Both the position numbers and the translations under genes were made by a program. Of a stretch of DNA of 41,894 nt, positions 31,631 through 39,455 are shown piece after piece. The notes under the pieces are model-generated. The model was given only the letters and a program-made list of their open reading frames with translations, ran no database searches and was not told the DNA's origin. How positions within the stretch are numbered: position 1 is the first letter of the stretch; each line of letters starts with the position of its first letter. The DNA comes from UBA967 sp044375555 (lineage in GTDB: Bacteria > Verrucomicrobiota > Verrucomicrobiia > Chthoniobacterales > Terrimicrobiaceae), in contig JBILML010000027.1 in the NCBI GenBank assembly GCA_044375555.1, positions 1 through 41,894 on the forward strand, written 5' to 3'.

Positions 31631-32370
31631 GGTTGCTTCTAGAAATCGCCTACCACGGCGCGGGATTGAACGGATGGCAAAGCCAGGCCGGAGGAAACAC
31701 CGTGCAGGATTTTCTGGAAAAAGCGTTCCACGCCCTCGGCGAGCGCGAGGCCTCGATCCACGGCTCCGGCCGCACCGATGCCGGAGTCCACGCGAATGCC
31801 CAGCAGGCCCATGTCGATGTCGCCAGCGGACGCTTCACCCCTCGCGAATGGCTCGCCGCTCTCAACGCCCACCTGCCGCCAGCGATTCGCGTCATGAGCC
31901 TCCGCGAAGTGTCCGAAGATTTTCACGCGAGGTTTTCGGCTATTGGAAAAATCTACTCCTACACGATCTGGAGCGCGCCAATGACGCATCCGATGCTCGC
32001 CGACCGATCATGGCATGTTCACTGGAAGCTGGATCCCGACTCGATCCGTGCGGCGTGTTCTCTTTTCGAAGGCACCCATGATTTCGCCGCCTTCTCCGCG
32101 CGCCGGACGAAGGAACCCGAGCACACGGTTCGCACGATCCATCGCATCGAAGCTGATTTTGATGGACCAAAAATCGAACTCCGCTTCGAAGGCGGTGGCT
32201 TCCTTTACAAGATGGTTCGCATTCTGGCCGCCGCCATCACCCGTCACGCCGCAGGCCGATGCGGTTTGGAAGAACTCACCACAAGACTGCGCGATGGCTC
32301 CCCGGCGTTTTGCCACACGGCCCCCGCCTGCGGACTCCGGCTCGAAAAAGTCCTTTACCCATCGTCTTGA
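31627..32370 (+). CDS. truA: tRNA pseudouridine(38-40) synthase
   Basis: The 247-residue enzyme isomerises uridines 38-40 in the anticodon stem. The catalytic Asp51 lies in GSGRTDAGVHA (47-57), with AYHGAGLNGWQSQ near the N-terminus, HFAAFSARR-like NHDFAAF in the second half, and GGGFLYKMVRILAAA as the RNA-binding end. The start is GTG at 31627, chosen because it overlaps the ruvX stop and because MRLLLEIAYHG is the standard N-terminus. The next gene begins either at TTG 32367, overlapping this stop (TTGA), or at GTG 32400. Confidence 0.95.
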   Translation: MRLLLEIAYHGAGLNGWQSQAGGNTVQDFLEKAFHALGEREASIHGSGRTDAGVHANAQQAHVDVASGRFTPREWLAALNAHLPPAIRVMSLREVSEDFHARFSAIGKIYSYTIWSAPMTHPMLADRSWHVHWKLDPDSIRAACSLFEGTHDFAAFSARRTKEPEHTVRTIHRIEADFDGPKIELRFEGGGFLYKMVRILAAAITRHAAGRCGLEELTTRLRDGSPAFCHTAPACGLRLEKVLYPSS

Positions 32371-32399
32371 AAATCCTTCGCCCCTTGTTAGCGTGCGGC

Positions 32400-33461
32400 G
32401 TGCGAAGTCCGACCCTGGGCATTCTCGTTGTTGTTTTTGCCAGCTTGCTGTTCGTGCCGAAGCTCGGCGCGCAATTGAGCGAGGCAGAAAAAAAACGCCT
32501 CTTTCTCAAGGCGCGTGAGGACATCCGTCCCGTCTCCAAACCCTCCCCTGCGGCAACTCCCAAGCCGAAGCCAAAGCCCGCTTCAACCCCTGAAAAACCC
32601 GTTCCCCGCGAAACTCCGCGCCCCTCCACACCGGAGCCGACTCCTAAAAAAATCGCCACCCCAACTCCCGAACCCAAGCCAGAGCCCACCGCTCCACCCG
32701 AAGCCAAGAAGAAACCGATCTCCGATTCGGACGACTACATTTTGATCCCCGGCGAGGATGAGATTCCTGAAAAGAAATCCTCCACACCCGAGCGGGTCGA
32801 GAAACCCACGCCCACGCCGAAAGTTCAAATTCCAAAAGGCAAAACCCCCTCGGGTCAAAAACTCGACGCCCCGATCCTCATCGAGAAATCCGGCCTGCAA
32901 GACGAGGCGGGATTTGAGCCTCCCCCAGCTTCCGTGTTTGGCGGCTTCATGAAGCGTTGGCGTTACCTCAGCCCCGCCGTGCGCAAAGCGATCGACAATG
33001 CCAAAATCCGCAAAGGTCGCTGGAAATACATCATCATCCACAACAGCGGAACCCGCCAAGGAAACGCCCGGATTTTTGACAATTACCACCGCCGAGTTCG
33101 TAAAATGGAGAACGGCCTCGCCTACCACTTCGTCATCGGCAACGGTGCCTCCTCTGGCAACGGCCAAATCGAGATCGGCCCGCGCTGGACCCGCCAAATC
33201 AACGGGGGCCATGTCGCAAGCAACTACCTGAATGACATCTCGATCGGCATCTGCCTCGTGGGTGATCTGAATCGCGATCTTCCAACAAAAGCCCAACTCG
33301 AAGCGCTCGATGAACTTTGCTCCTACCTCCGAAACCGCGTCGGCAAGGTGAAAGGCAAGGCTGCGATCGTTAAAGGTCACAAGGAGATCAATCCCAAGCC
33401 CACCGACTGCCCCGGCGACCGATTCCCCCTATCCTTCCTGCGCAAACGGTTTGGAAATTAA
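32400..33461 (+). CDS. Exported N-acetylmuramoyl-L-alanine amidase (Amidase_2/PGRP fold)
   Basis: The 353-residue protein has a signal peptide (hydrophobic ILVVVFASLLF, probable cleavage near GAQ at 25). A long Pro/Lys/Thr-rich linker (about 45-150) follows, then a C-terminal zinc amidase domain. Zinc ligands are His214 in IIIHNSGT, His327 in GHKEI and Cys337 in TDCPGD, with AYHFVIGNG (241-249) as the conserved strand. It should cleave the bond between MurNAc and L-Ala in the periplasm. The linker may reach through or along the cell wall. The GTG at 32400 is preferred for its ordinary signal peptide length; the TTG at 32367, coupled to truA, is the alternative. Confidence 0.87.
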   Translation: MRSPTLGILVVVFASLLFVPKLGAQLSEAEKKRLFLKAREDIRPVSKPSPAATPKPKPKPASTPEKPVPRETPRPSTPEPTPKKIATPTPEPKPEPTAPPEAKKKPISDSDDYILIPGEDEIPEKKSSTPERVEKPTPTPKVQIPKGKTPSGQKLDAPILIEKSGLQDEAGFEPPPASVFGGFMKRWRYLSPAVRKAIDNAKIRKGRWKYIIIHNSGTRQGNARIFDNYHRRVRKMENGLAYHFVIGNGASSGNGQIEIGPRWTRQINGGHVASNYLNDISIGICLVGDLNRDLPTKAQLEALDELCSYLRNRVGKVKGKAAIVKGHKEINPKPTDCPGDRFPLSFLRKRFGN

Positions 33462-33573
33462 CTGCGGGTTTTCCCGTATAGAGCTTATGGCCGATACCGC
33501 TCAAATTGTCGTTGCCAACACCTAGTTATGTGCGTATCTCAATCCAAGATTCCCAACCACTGAAAATCACTCG

Positions 33574-33840
33574 ATGAAACAGAAAAGACTCCGTCGCCCG
33601 CCTCGCTCCAAGCTGAACCTCACGATCCATCCTGAAATCAAGGATTTCGCCGTTGAGATCTCGAACAAAAGGCGCCGATCCCTCGCTCAACTTTTCGAGG
33701 ATTTGGTGGAAGCCGAGTGGAATCGCGTGAATGGCATCCAACCATCCTACCCGTCGCCATCGTATACCCCTCTTCAACAACTGTATCAACCGAAGCCTGG
33801 ATACTACCAAGCACCGTCTTCGCCTCAGGGTTGTCCCTAG
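33574..33840 (+). CDS. Small ribbon-helix-helix-like protein with Pro/Tyr/Gln tail
   Basis: This 88-residue protein starts with a basic segment (MKQKRLRRPPR), then a strand KLNLTIHPEIK and two helices ending in LAQLFEDLV. This is the layout of ribbon-helix-helix DNA-binding proteins such as ParD/CopG or DUF6364. The last 35 residues (from about 55) are rich in Pro, Tyr and Gln and are probably disordered. No toxin gene is adjacent. It has clear similarity to the next gene, which faces it: KxNLxI, IK, LFE and a Ser before the second helix are shared. The role is unknown; an autoregulator or antitoxin-like protein is possible. The gap 33462-33573 upstream holds only a 5-bp GCGGG/CCCGT hairpin and a weak promoter-like TTGCCA-N17-TATCTC. 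Confidence 0.7.
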   Translation: MKQKRLRRPPRSKLNLTIHPEIKDFAVEISNKRRRSLAQLFEDLVEAEWNRVNGIQPSYPSPSYTPLQQLYQPKPGYYQAPSSPQGCP

Positions 33841-33862
33841 CTGAGATTCGTAGAGCGGGTCA

Positions 33863-34066
33863 TCAGAACTCCTCCGAGAGTTCGTCATCTAACAAATCGT
33901 CATCGGCGGGAAGTGAACCGTTTAGATCCTTCAAGACCCAATTTTCAAAAAGGCGTCCCACGCTGATTCCTTGCTTTCGCGCCATTTCGGCAGCTTGGGT
34001 TTTAATGTATTTATCAATCATCAGATTGATTTTCACAGGGTGCTTAAGTCGTCTTGGGCGTGACAT
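33863..34066 (-). CDS. Small ribbon-helix-helix-like protein with acidic tail
   Basis: A 67-residue protein with a basic start (MSRPRRLKHP), strand VKINLMIDKYIK, helix, ISVGRLFENWV helix and a very acidic C-terminus (DDDLLDDELSEEF). It is a paralogue of the facing gene at 33574-33840, with its stop only 22 bp away. An RHH dimer would insert the strand into the major groove. An acidic tail may compete with DNA or bind a basic partner. ATG at 34066 is the only sensible start. Its upstream region has repeats (34075-34130) that could be its operator. Confidence 0.72.
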   Translation of the reverse strand: MSRPRRLKHPVKINLMIDKYIKTQAAEMARKQGISVGRLFENWVLKDLNGSLPADDDLLDDELSEEF

Positions 34067-34074
34067 ATATTTTG

Positions 34075-34130
34075 TTTCAGAGCCCAGGCCTTCCCCTTCA
34101 CCCGGCAGTCATGATCTGCCCAGGCTGAAA
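34075..34130. repeat. Composite repeats upstream of the acidic RHH gene
   Basis: TTTCAG (34075-34080) and CTGAAA (34125-34130) are inverted. GCCCAGGC occurs directly at 34082-34089 and 34118-34125. The block lies 9-64 bp before the RHH start at 34066, which is where an autoregulatory RHH protein would be expected to bind. Confidence 0.45.
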
Positions 34131-34183
34131 TAAATTCCCTAGAAACTCCAAGGGGTAAACGCACAAGGAGCGGATTTTTGCAG

Positions 34184-34202
34184 GATTTTTTTAAAAAAAA
34201 TC
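34184..34202. repeat. AT-rich palindrome at the glgE 3' end
   Basis: GA, seven T, eight A, TC form a palindrome that reaches into the glgE stop codon (TGA, 34203-34201). On the minus strand it gives eight T directly after the stop, which may help end the long polysaccharide transcript. There is no GC stem, so a classic terminator is not present. The rest of 34067-34200 contains only the repeats noted above. Confidence 0.5.
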
Positions 34203-36198
34203 AGGCAAACAAATCGACGCCCTCTTCGCGACCGATTGGACGGCGCACTCGGAAGACATGCGCGGGGCGGTTTTGGGGATCAAGCGCCACGAAATTTCTG
34301 GAACCGCGCCAATGGAAAACCTCGCCCGTGAGCAAATCCTCCATCGCATACTCCTCGTCGGCCCCGATGCCGAATTCCTCGAGGGGCACATGCACAAACG
34401 CGCTTTGATTGCTGCGCGGATCGAGCGTGGCCGAGATCAAAAGGATATTGTCCAGCGCCGGCGTGGATTTCGAGAAGCAGAGGATTTGGTCATTCTCAGC
34501 CGTGTGGAGTTGGAGGTTGTCGAACCCGCGCAGGGCGCGGTTGCTGGCACGAATGGCGTTCAGCTTCGTGAGGTAATCCTTGATGTTCCCCGGCGCGTTC
34601 CAGTCACGGCCTTTGAACTGGTATTTCTCGGAATCGAGATACTCCTCCTTGCCGGGCACGGGCGTGTTTTCGCACAGCTCGAATCCGCTGTAGATGCCGT
34701 AAACCGGCGAGGTCATCGCCGCCAGCAGCGCGCGGATGAGAAAGGCAGGTCGTCCACCATGCTGCAAAAACTCAGGCAGGATGTCGGGAGTGTTCGCAAA
34801 GAAATTCGCGCGGAAAAAATCACGCATCGGCGGCGTGTTGAGCTCGGTGAGATACTCGGTGAGTTCCCACTTCGTATTGCGCCAGGTGAAGTAGGTGTAG
34901 CTCTGCGTGTAGCCCGCCTTCGCGAGTTCCTGCATCATCTTGGGCTTTGTGAAAGCCTCGCTCAGGAAAACCGTGTCCGGGTATTTCGCCTTCACCTCGG
35001 CGATGACCCATTCCCAAAAAGCGACGGGCTTCGTGTGGGGATTGTCCACGCGGAAGATTTTCACGCCATGGCCGCACCAGAAAAGAATCACATCGCGGAG
35101 CTCGTCCCAGAGGGCGCGCCAGTCGGCATTGTGGAAATTCAGCGGATAGACATCCTCGTATTTTTTCGGCGGGTTCTCGGCATACTTGATCGAGCCGTCG
35201 GGACGCTTGAAAAACCACTCGGGATGCTCGTGGACATACGGGTGGTCGGGCGAGCAATTGATCGCGAAGTCGAGCGCGATCTCCAGGCCACGCTTCTGGA
35301 TTTGGGCGACGAGCCAGTCGAAATCCTCGAGCGTGCCGAGTTCCGGCGCGACATCTTTGTGTCCACCGCCGTTGACTCCATGGCGACGGTTGCCGATCGC
35401 GTAGGGCACACCGGGCTCGCCGGGTTGGCAGGTCGTGGAGTTGTTGCGCCCCTTGCGGTTCGATTCGCCGATCGGATGGATCGGAGGAAAATAAATCACA
35501 TCGAACCCCATCGCCTTGGCGTCATCGATGCGGCCGAGGCAATCGCGGAAGGTCGAGCCCGAGTCGGGCTTGCCCTCGGCGGAACGCGGAAAAAATTCAT
35601 ACCACGACGCAAAGGTCGCCCGCTCACGGTCCACCCACACGGGATGAAACGGATCGGCCGTTGTGGAAATCGAGCGGTCGGCGTGGATCACCATCAACGC
35701 GCAAAGACTCGGATCGTGCGCGAGGGCGTGGGCTTTGTCCGGATCGGCGGCGCGCATTTCCTTGGCGAACTTTTTTAGAGCCTCGCCGTCGCCGCCTTTG
35801 CCAGCCTGCTTGGCCGCCGTCTCGATGAAGCCCGCACCTTCCAAAATCTCGCTTTGCAATTCGCGCAACCCGGCGGCGAATTTTTTCTCCAATTCGTGCT
35901 GCCAGGAAAAAAATACATCACCCCAAGCCTCGACCGTGAACTCCCAAGCCCCCGCATCGGCAACCAAAAACTCCCCGGCCCAGCGGTCGTTGAGCAAAGG
36001 ATGCATCGGCGTTTCATTCCACGCAGACTCCCCAACGCGCCGCCATTTCAAGAGCGCCGCGACTTCGTCGTGCCCGTCTTTGAAAATATCGGCCTCGACT
36101 TGGAGCGTGCCGCCGACGGGACGCTTGATGGCGAACCGGGCGTTGTCGAGCGAGGGGGTAATGCGGCGGATGACGACAGTTTCGGGGCTTTTGGTCAT
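34201..36198 (-). CDS. glgE: Alpha-1,4-glucan:maltose-1-phosphate maltosyltransferase
   Basis: The 665-residue GH13_3 enzyme adds maltosyl units from alpha-maltose 1-phosphate to alpha-glucan. An N-terminal beta domain (1-100) and a helical insert (about 100-180) precede the TIM barrel. Catalytic residues are Asp385 in FRVDNP, Glu414 in LSEAF and Asp472 in NTPDILPEF. YFPPIHPIG and NPPKKYEDVYPLNF are GlgE-specific. The length is normal. Its ATG overlaps the stop of the upstream kinase by 4 nt (ATGA). No treS, glgB or glgM gene is nearby, so the maltose 1-phosphate source is undefined; the coupled kinase is a candidate. Confidence 0.96.
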   Translation of the reverse strand: MTKSPETVVIRRITPSLDNARFAIKRPVGGTLQVEADIFKDGHDEVAALLKWRRVGESAWNETPMHPLLNDRWAGEFLVADAGAWEFTVEAWGDVFFSWQHELEKKFAAGLRELQSEILEGAGFIETAAKQAGKGGDGEALKKFAKEMRAADPDKAHALAHDPSLCALMVIHADRSISTTADPFHPVWVDRERATFASWYEFFPRSAEGKPDSGSTFRDCLGRIDDAKAMGFDVIYFPPIHPIGESNRKGRNNSTTCQPGEPGVPYAIGNRRHGVNGGGHKDVAPELGTLEDFDWLVAQIQKRGLEIALDFAINCSPDHPYVHEHPEWFFKRPDGSIKYAENPPKKYEDVYPLNFHNADWRALWDELRDVILFWCGHGVKIFRVDNPHTKPVAFWEWVIAEVKAKYPDTVFLSEAFTKPKMMQELAKAGYTQSYTYFTWRNTKWELTEYLTELNTPPMRDFFRANFFANTPDILPEFLQHGGRPAFLIRALLAAMTSPVYGIYSGFELCENTPVPGKEEYLDSEKYQFKGRDWNAPGNIKDYLTKLNAIRASNRALRGFDNLQLHTAENDQILCFSKSTPALDNILLISATLDPRSNQSAFVHVPLEEFGIGADEEYAMEDLLTGEVFHWRGSRNFVALDPQNRPAHVFRVRRPIGREEGVDLFA

Positions 36199-37163
36199 GT
36201 GAGTTCCTCCAGTTGTTGCATCAGCGGGTCGAGCCCATCAAGGCCGGAAGCGACCTTGCCAAGTGAGCGAAGGGCCTGCGGCACATGGGTGAGAAATTCG
36301 GAGCGGCCTTTTTGCAGACCCAAAAATCCGTAAGCGCCGAGCGCCTGCATCAATCGCTGAAGCGCGCACCAGCGGAAAATTTCGTCGAAGTCGGCAGAGA
36401 CTCCGCCGCAGAGGGATTTGTAGTAATCCAAAAGCTCCCGGCGCTCGCCGTCGTGGAGCGAGACATACGGGTCGTAGAGCAGCGAAGCCAGGTCGTATTG
36501 GGCGAGCCCGAAGCGCATCCCTTGAAAGTCGATCAACCAAGCAGATCCCTCGCGGATCATCACATTTTGCGATTGGAAATCGCGGTGGACCAATACTCGA
36601 GGAAGCGAAGCCAAGCGCTCGGCCGCCGCTCGCAGCGCCGGTAGCGAAGACAACTCCCGGATATCTATTTTGAAAAAATTCCCAAGGCAGTGCTCGAAAA
36701 AGTAGCCCTGCTCCCAGAGGTAGAGGTCCGCGTCGAAAACCCGTTGAAGCTCCAACTCCCCCACCCCATCCGCCGAGGTGGCATTCCGGTGCATCGCGAA
36801 AACCGCATCCAGCGTGGATTGGTAAAGCGCGCGGCGGGTCGGCCACGGATCGTTGCGATGACTCCAGAGATCGATCTCACCGAGATCCTGCATCCAAATC
36901 AGGCTCTCTTCCTCATCGTGGAGATAAACCTCCGGCACCGGAACCCCTGCCGCAGAGAGGAAGCGCGCGATCGCGACATAGTGGCGGTTTTCCTCTTTGT
37001 GATTCGAATACTTGATGAAAATCATCGAGTCCCCACCCATACGAATGCGGTAGAACTTGCGTTCCGATCCGCCTTTTTCGAGGGGTTCGACCGTTGGAGT
37101 TCCGGAGTTAAAGGCAGGGAACCGAACGCTTGTGAGCGAGATGACATCATGAACAGCCAGCAT
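36195..37163 (-). CDS. APH-fold sugar kinase, AmgK-like
   Basis: The 322-residue aminoglycoside-phosphotransferase-fold kinase has the catalytic loop LVHRDFQSQN (191-200, Asp195 and Asn200) and the metal motif IDFQG (211-215). The latter continues as MRFGLAQYDLASLLYDPYV, a pattern seen in the AmgK group that phosphorylates MurNAc or GlcNAc at C1. Maltokinases (Pep2/Mak) share the fold but usually differ here. It is coupled to glgE by overlap, so it could instead make maltose 1-phosphate. No MurU-type uridylyltransferase is nearby to support cell-wall recycling. The ATG at 37163 avoids an unrelated TTG-initiated extension to 37205. Confidence 0.82.
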   Translation of the reverse strand: MLAVHDVISLTSVRFPAFNSGTPTVEPLEKGGSERKFYRIRMGGDSMIFIKYSNHKEENRHYVAIARFLSAAGVPVPEVYLHDEEESLIWMQDLGEIDLWSHRNDPWPTRRALYQSTLDAVFAMHRNATSADGVGELELQRVFDADLYLWEQGYFFEHCLGNFFKIDIRELSSLPALRAAAERLASLPRVLVHRDFQSQNVMIREGSAWLIDFQGMRFGLAQYDLASLLYDPYVSLHDGERRELLDYYKSLCGGVSADFDEIFRWCALQRLMQALGAYGFLGLQKGRSEFLTHVPQALRSLGKVASGLDGLDPLMQQLEELT

Positions 37164-37206
37164 GGCTCGGCATCCAACACGCTGACCGCAAAGCGTGAAA
37201 GCCAAA

Positions 37207-38328
37207 TCACCGAGCAGCCGATTCCAGCACGCGCTCGTAGTCGTTCAGGCGGTCGGGGAGATTGAAATCCCGCGACTTTTCCAGCGAGGCCGCCCGCATC
37301 GCCAAAAGACGATCGGGATTTTCCAAAACCTCACGCAGTGCCTTGGCGAAATCCTCGGGCGTGAGATCGCACAGGAGGCCGTTTTTTCCATCCGCAACCA
37401 CATCCATCAACCCACCAATCCGGCTGCCGACAATCGCCAACCCGTGGCGCAAGGCCTCGATGCCCGCCATTGGCAAACCCTCGGAAGTGGAGGTCATCAG
37501 AAGAATGTCGGACGCGGCAAGGCGCTCGGAAACTTCCTCCGCCGCCAGCCAACCCGAGAACACGACACGGTCGGAGAGGCCGTTTCCCTCAACGCACTCA
37601 CGCATCGGCGCAGCAAGCGGCCCCTCGCCGATGACCTCCAATCGCCACGGCAGGTCTTTGACCAACGACAGCGCTCGAATGGCGAGCAGGGGATTTTTTT
37701 GAACACTCAAGCGCCCGACCATCACCAGCCGTATGGGATTTTGAAGTTCCAGCCTTGCGGGTGGCGGGAGCAGGGGAACGCCGTTGAGGATGACCTTCGC
37801 GGAAATGCCGCAGTTTTTCTCAGCCAACTCTGCGACAAAGCCGCTCACTGCGGTGACAGCGGCGGCGTTTTTCCAGATCGGACGAATGAAAGGACCCAGC
37901 CAGCGGAACAATTTGTCGGTTTGCTCCGGAACCCCACCGGGCACATCTCCGAGGTGCGCGGTGAGCACATAGGGAATGCCCGTCAGCCAATGCAGCGCCA
38001 GCGCCAGCGCTCCCGTAGGAACCACAAAGTGGGCATGGATCACATCGGGATTCCAACTCCGGCAAAGCCGAAGCGCGGGAAAAAACGATGTGGCGAGATA
38101 CAACGCCATCTCCCGCACCGAGCAGGTGTCCTCGCGCTGGCGATACGACTCGGGCCTCAAAACCTCAACACTCTCGATCACCGCCCGTCGCGGCAAATGC
38201 CGCAAACCCGCCGAAACGACCTTCACCTCATGCCCCCGGCCTGCAAGCCCAGCCCCCACGGAAGCTGCCACGCGTCCCCCACCCCCGCCCACCGGCGGGT
38301 ATTCGTAGCAAAGGACGAGGATTTTCAT
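37207..38328 (-). CDS. GT4-family glycosyltransferase
   Basis: This 373-residue GT-B enzyme starts with YEYPPVGGGGGRVAASV, a common N-terminal signature of GT4 enzymes. The donor half has VMVGRLSVQKNP and the EGLPMAGIEALRHGLAIVGSRIGG block with the nucleotide-sugar-binding Glu pair. It would transfer a sugar from an NDP-sugar to a growing polysaccharide or lipid carrier at the inner membrane face. The acceptor and linkage are not predictable. Its ATG overlaps the stop of the preceding GT4 gene (ATGA), and it ends 43 bp before the kinase start. Confidence 0.92.
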   Translation of the reverse strand: MKILVLCYEYPPVGGGGGRVAASVGAGLAGRGHEVKVVSAGLRHLPRRAVIESVEVLRPESYRQREDTCSVREMALYLATSFFPALRLCRSWNPDVIHAHFVVPTGALALALHWLTGIPYVLTAHLGDVPGGVPEQTDKLFRWLGPFIRPIWKNAAAVTAVSGFVAELAEKNCGISAKVILNGVPLLPPPARLELQNPIRLVMVGRLSVQKNPLLAIRALSLVKDLPWRLEVIGEGPLAAPMRECVEGNGLSDRVVFSGWLAAEEVSERLAASDILLMTSTSEGLPMAGIEALRHGLAIVGSRIGGLMDVVADGKNGLLCDLTPEDFAKALREVLENPDRLLAMRAASLEKSRDFNLPDRLNDYERVLESAAR

Positions 38329-39455
38329 GGGAGGAAGTGGTCATAGATCGCCTCCACAGCGGAGGTCATTCGCTCTACGGAAAAATGGGCTTCGATTTTT
38401 GCGCGGGCGTTGGCGGCGAGTTCGGAGGATTTGGCCGGATTCTCGAGCAGTGCCGCGCAGCGTTCCACGAAGCCGGATACATCACCGGAATCGACGAGAT
38501 AGCCCTCGCGTCCCTCCTCAATGACTTCCGCAATACCATCCAGTTTGGAGGCGACGACGGGGAGGTTCATCGCCATGGCTTCGAGGAGCGTCATGGGCAA
38601 ACCCTCGAATCGGGAGGGCATGAGCAGGATGTCGGCGGCGGCATAGACTTGGCGGGTGTCGGCGATGTAACCCGCAAAGACGATCCGGTCAGCAAGACCC
38701 AAATGGCGGGCTTTTTCGCGAAGCATTGCTTCCTCGGGTCCCTCGCCAGCCAGCAGGAAACGCAAATTTGGAAACCTCGGCGTGAGCGCGGCGGCGACAT
38801 CGAGAACCAGAGAGAAATTTTTTTGAGAATTCAATCGGCCAACCCCGGCGATCACCGGGGCATCCAGCGACAAGCCGAGTTTCGATCGGGCATCCCGTCG
38901 AATGATTTGGCCAGGCGAAAATCGACGGAGATCGATGGCATTCGGAACCAGCGTGACTTTTTCGGGAGGGATGGATTCGTGCTGAATCAGAAAATCCCGG
39001 CACGCACCGGCCACGGCGATGAGGTGGTGCGCGAATCGGTTGGTGGATTTGTCGAGCGCAAGGAAGAGCTTGTTGTCGATCCGGTGAGGGTCGTTTGTGT
39101 GATCGTGGTTGAGGATGAGTGGCACGCCCATCAAGGCCCCGAGCGGCTTAGCGAGGATATTGGAGGGAATCAGGTGACAATGAAGAATGTCGGGGCGCTT
39201 GGCGAAAAGGAGCGCCGGAAGCGTGGCTAGATAGGCGGGAAGATATTTGTGAGGTGAGAGACTATGGACCTTGATGCCCGCCTCGCGGAGACGGTGCCAA
39301 TAAATCCCGTGGCCGTGCATCGTGGCCACCTCGTGTCGAAATCTCGGACTGCCACAAGTGGCGAGGTTGAGAACGACCTCCTGAGCTCCCCCGAGGTGGA
39401 GGCTGTCGATGACATGGAGGACGCGTTTCACCGGGTTGGATTGCGAGCGCTCCAT
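38325..39455 (-). CDS. GT4-family glycosyltransferase
   Basis: This 376-residue GT-B enzyme has VLHVIDSLHLGGAQEVVLNLA at the N-terminus, the pattern of polysaccharide GT4 enzymes that bind a lipid-linked acceptor. VGRLNSQKNFSLVLD begins the donor domain. RFEGLPMTLLEAMAMNLPVVAS is the EX7E region. The ATG at 39455 was chosen; its 28-nt overlap with the end of asnB suggests coupled translation. A GTG at 39476 is possible. In exosortase-linked EPS loci a GT4 of this kind follows an AsnB-like amidotransferase, which is a hint rather than proof here. Confidence 0.92.
   Translation of the reverse strand: MERSQSNPVKRVLHVIDSLHLGGAQEVVLNLATCGSPRFRHEVATMHGHGIYWHRLREAGIKVHSLSPHKYLPAYLATLPALLFAKRPDILHCHLIPSNILAKPLGALMGVPLILNHDHTNDPHRIDNKLFLALDKSTNRFAHHLIAVAGACRDFLIQHESIPPEKVTLVPNAIDLRRFSPGQIIRRDARSKLGLSLDAPVIAGVGRLNSQKNFSLVLDVAAALTPRFPNLRFLLAGEGPEEAMLREKARHLGLADRIVFAGYIADTRQVYAAADILLMPSRFEGLPMTLLEAMAMNLPVVASKLDGIAEVIEEGREGYLVDSGDVSGFVERCAALLENPAKSSELAANARAKIEAHFSVERMTSAVEAIYDHFLP

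Noticed and set aside
33487..33525. A 12-residue open frame (ATGGCC...) between the amidase and the RHH gene
   Set aside because: Too short to judge, no ribosome binding site, no repeat of it elsewhere in the window.
33574..34066. Classical type II toxin-antitoxin module
   Set aside because: Both small proteins look like RHH antitoxins and neither neighbour is a PIN, RelE, MazF or similar toxin.
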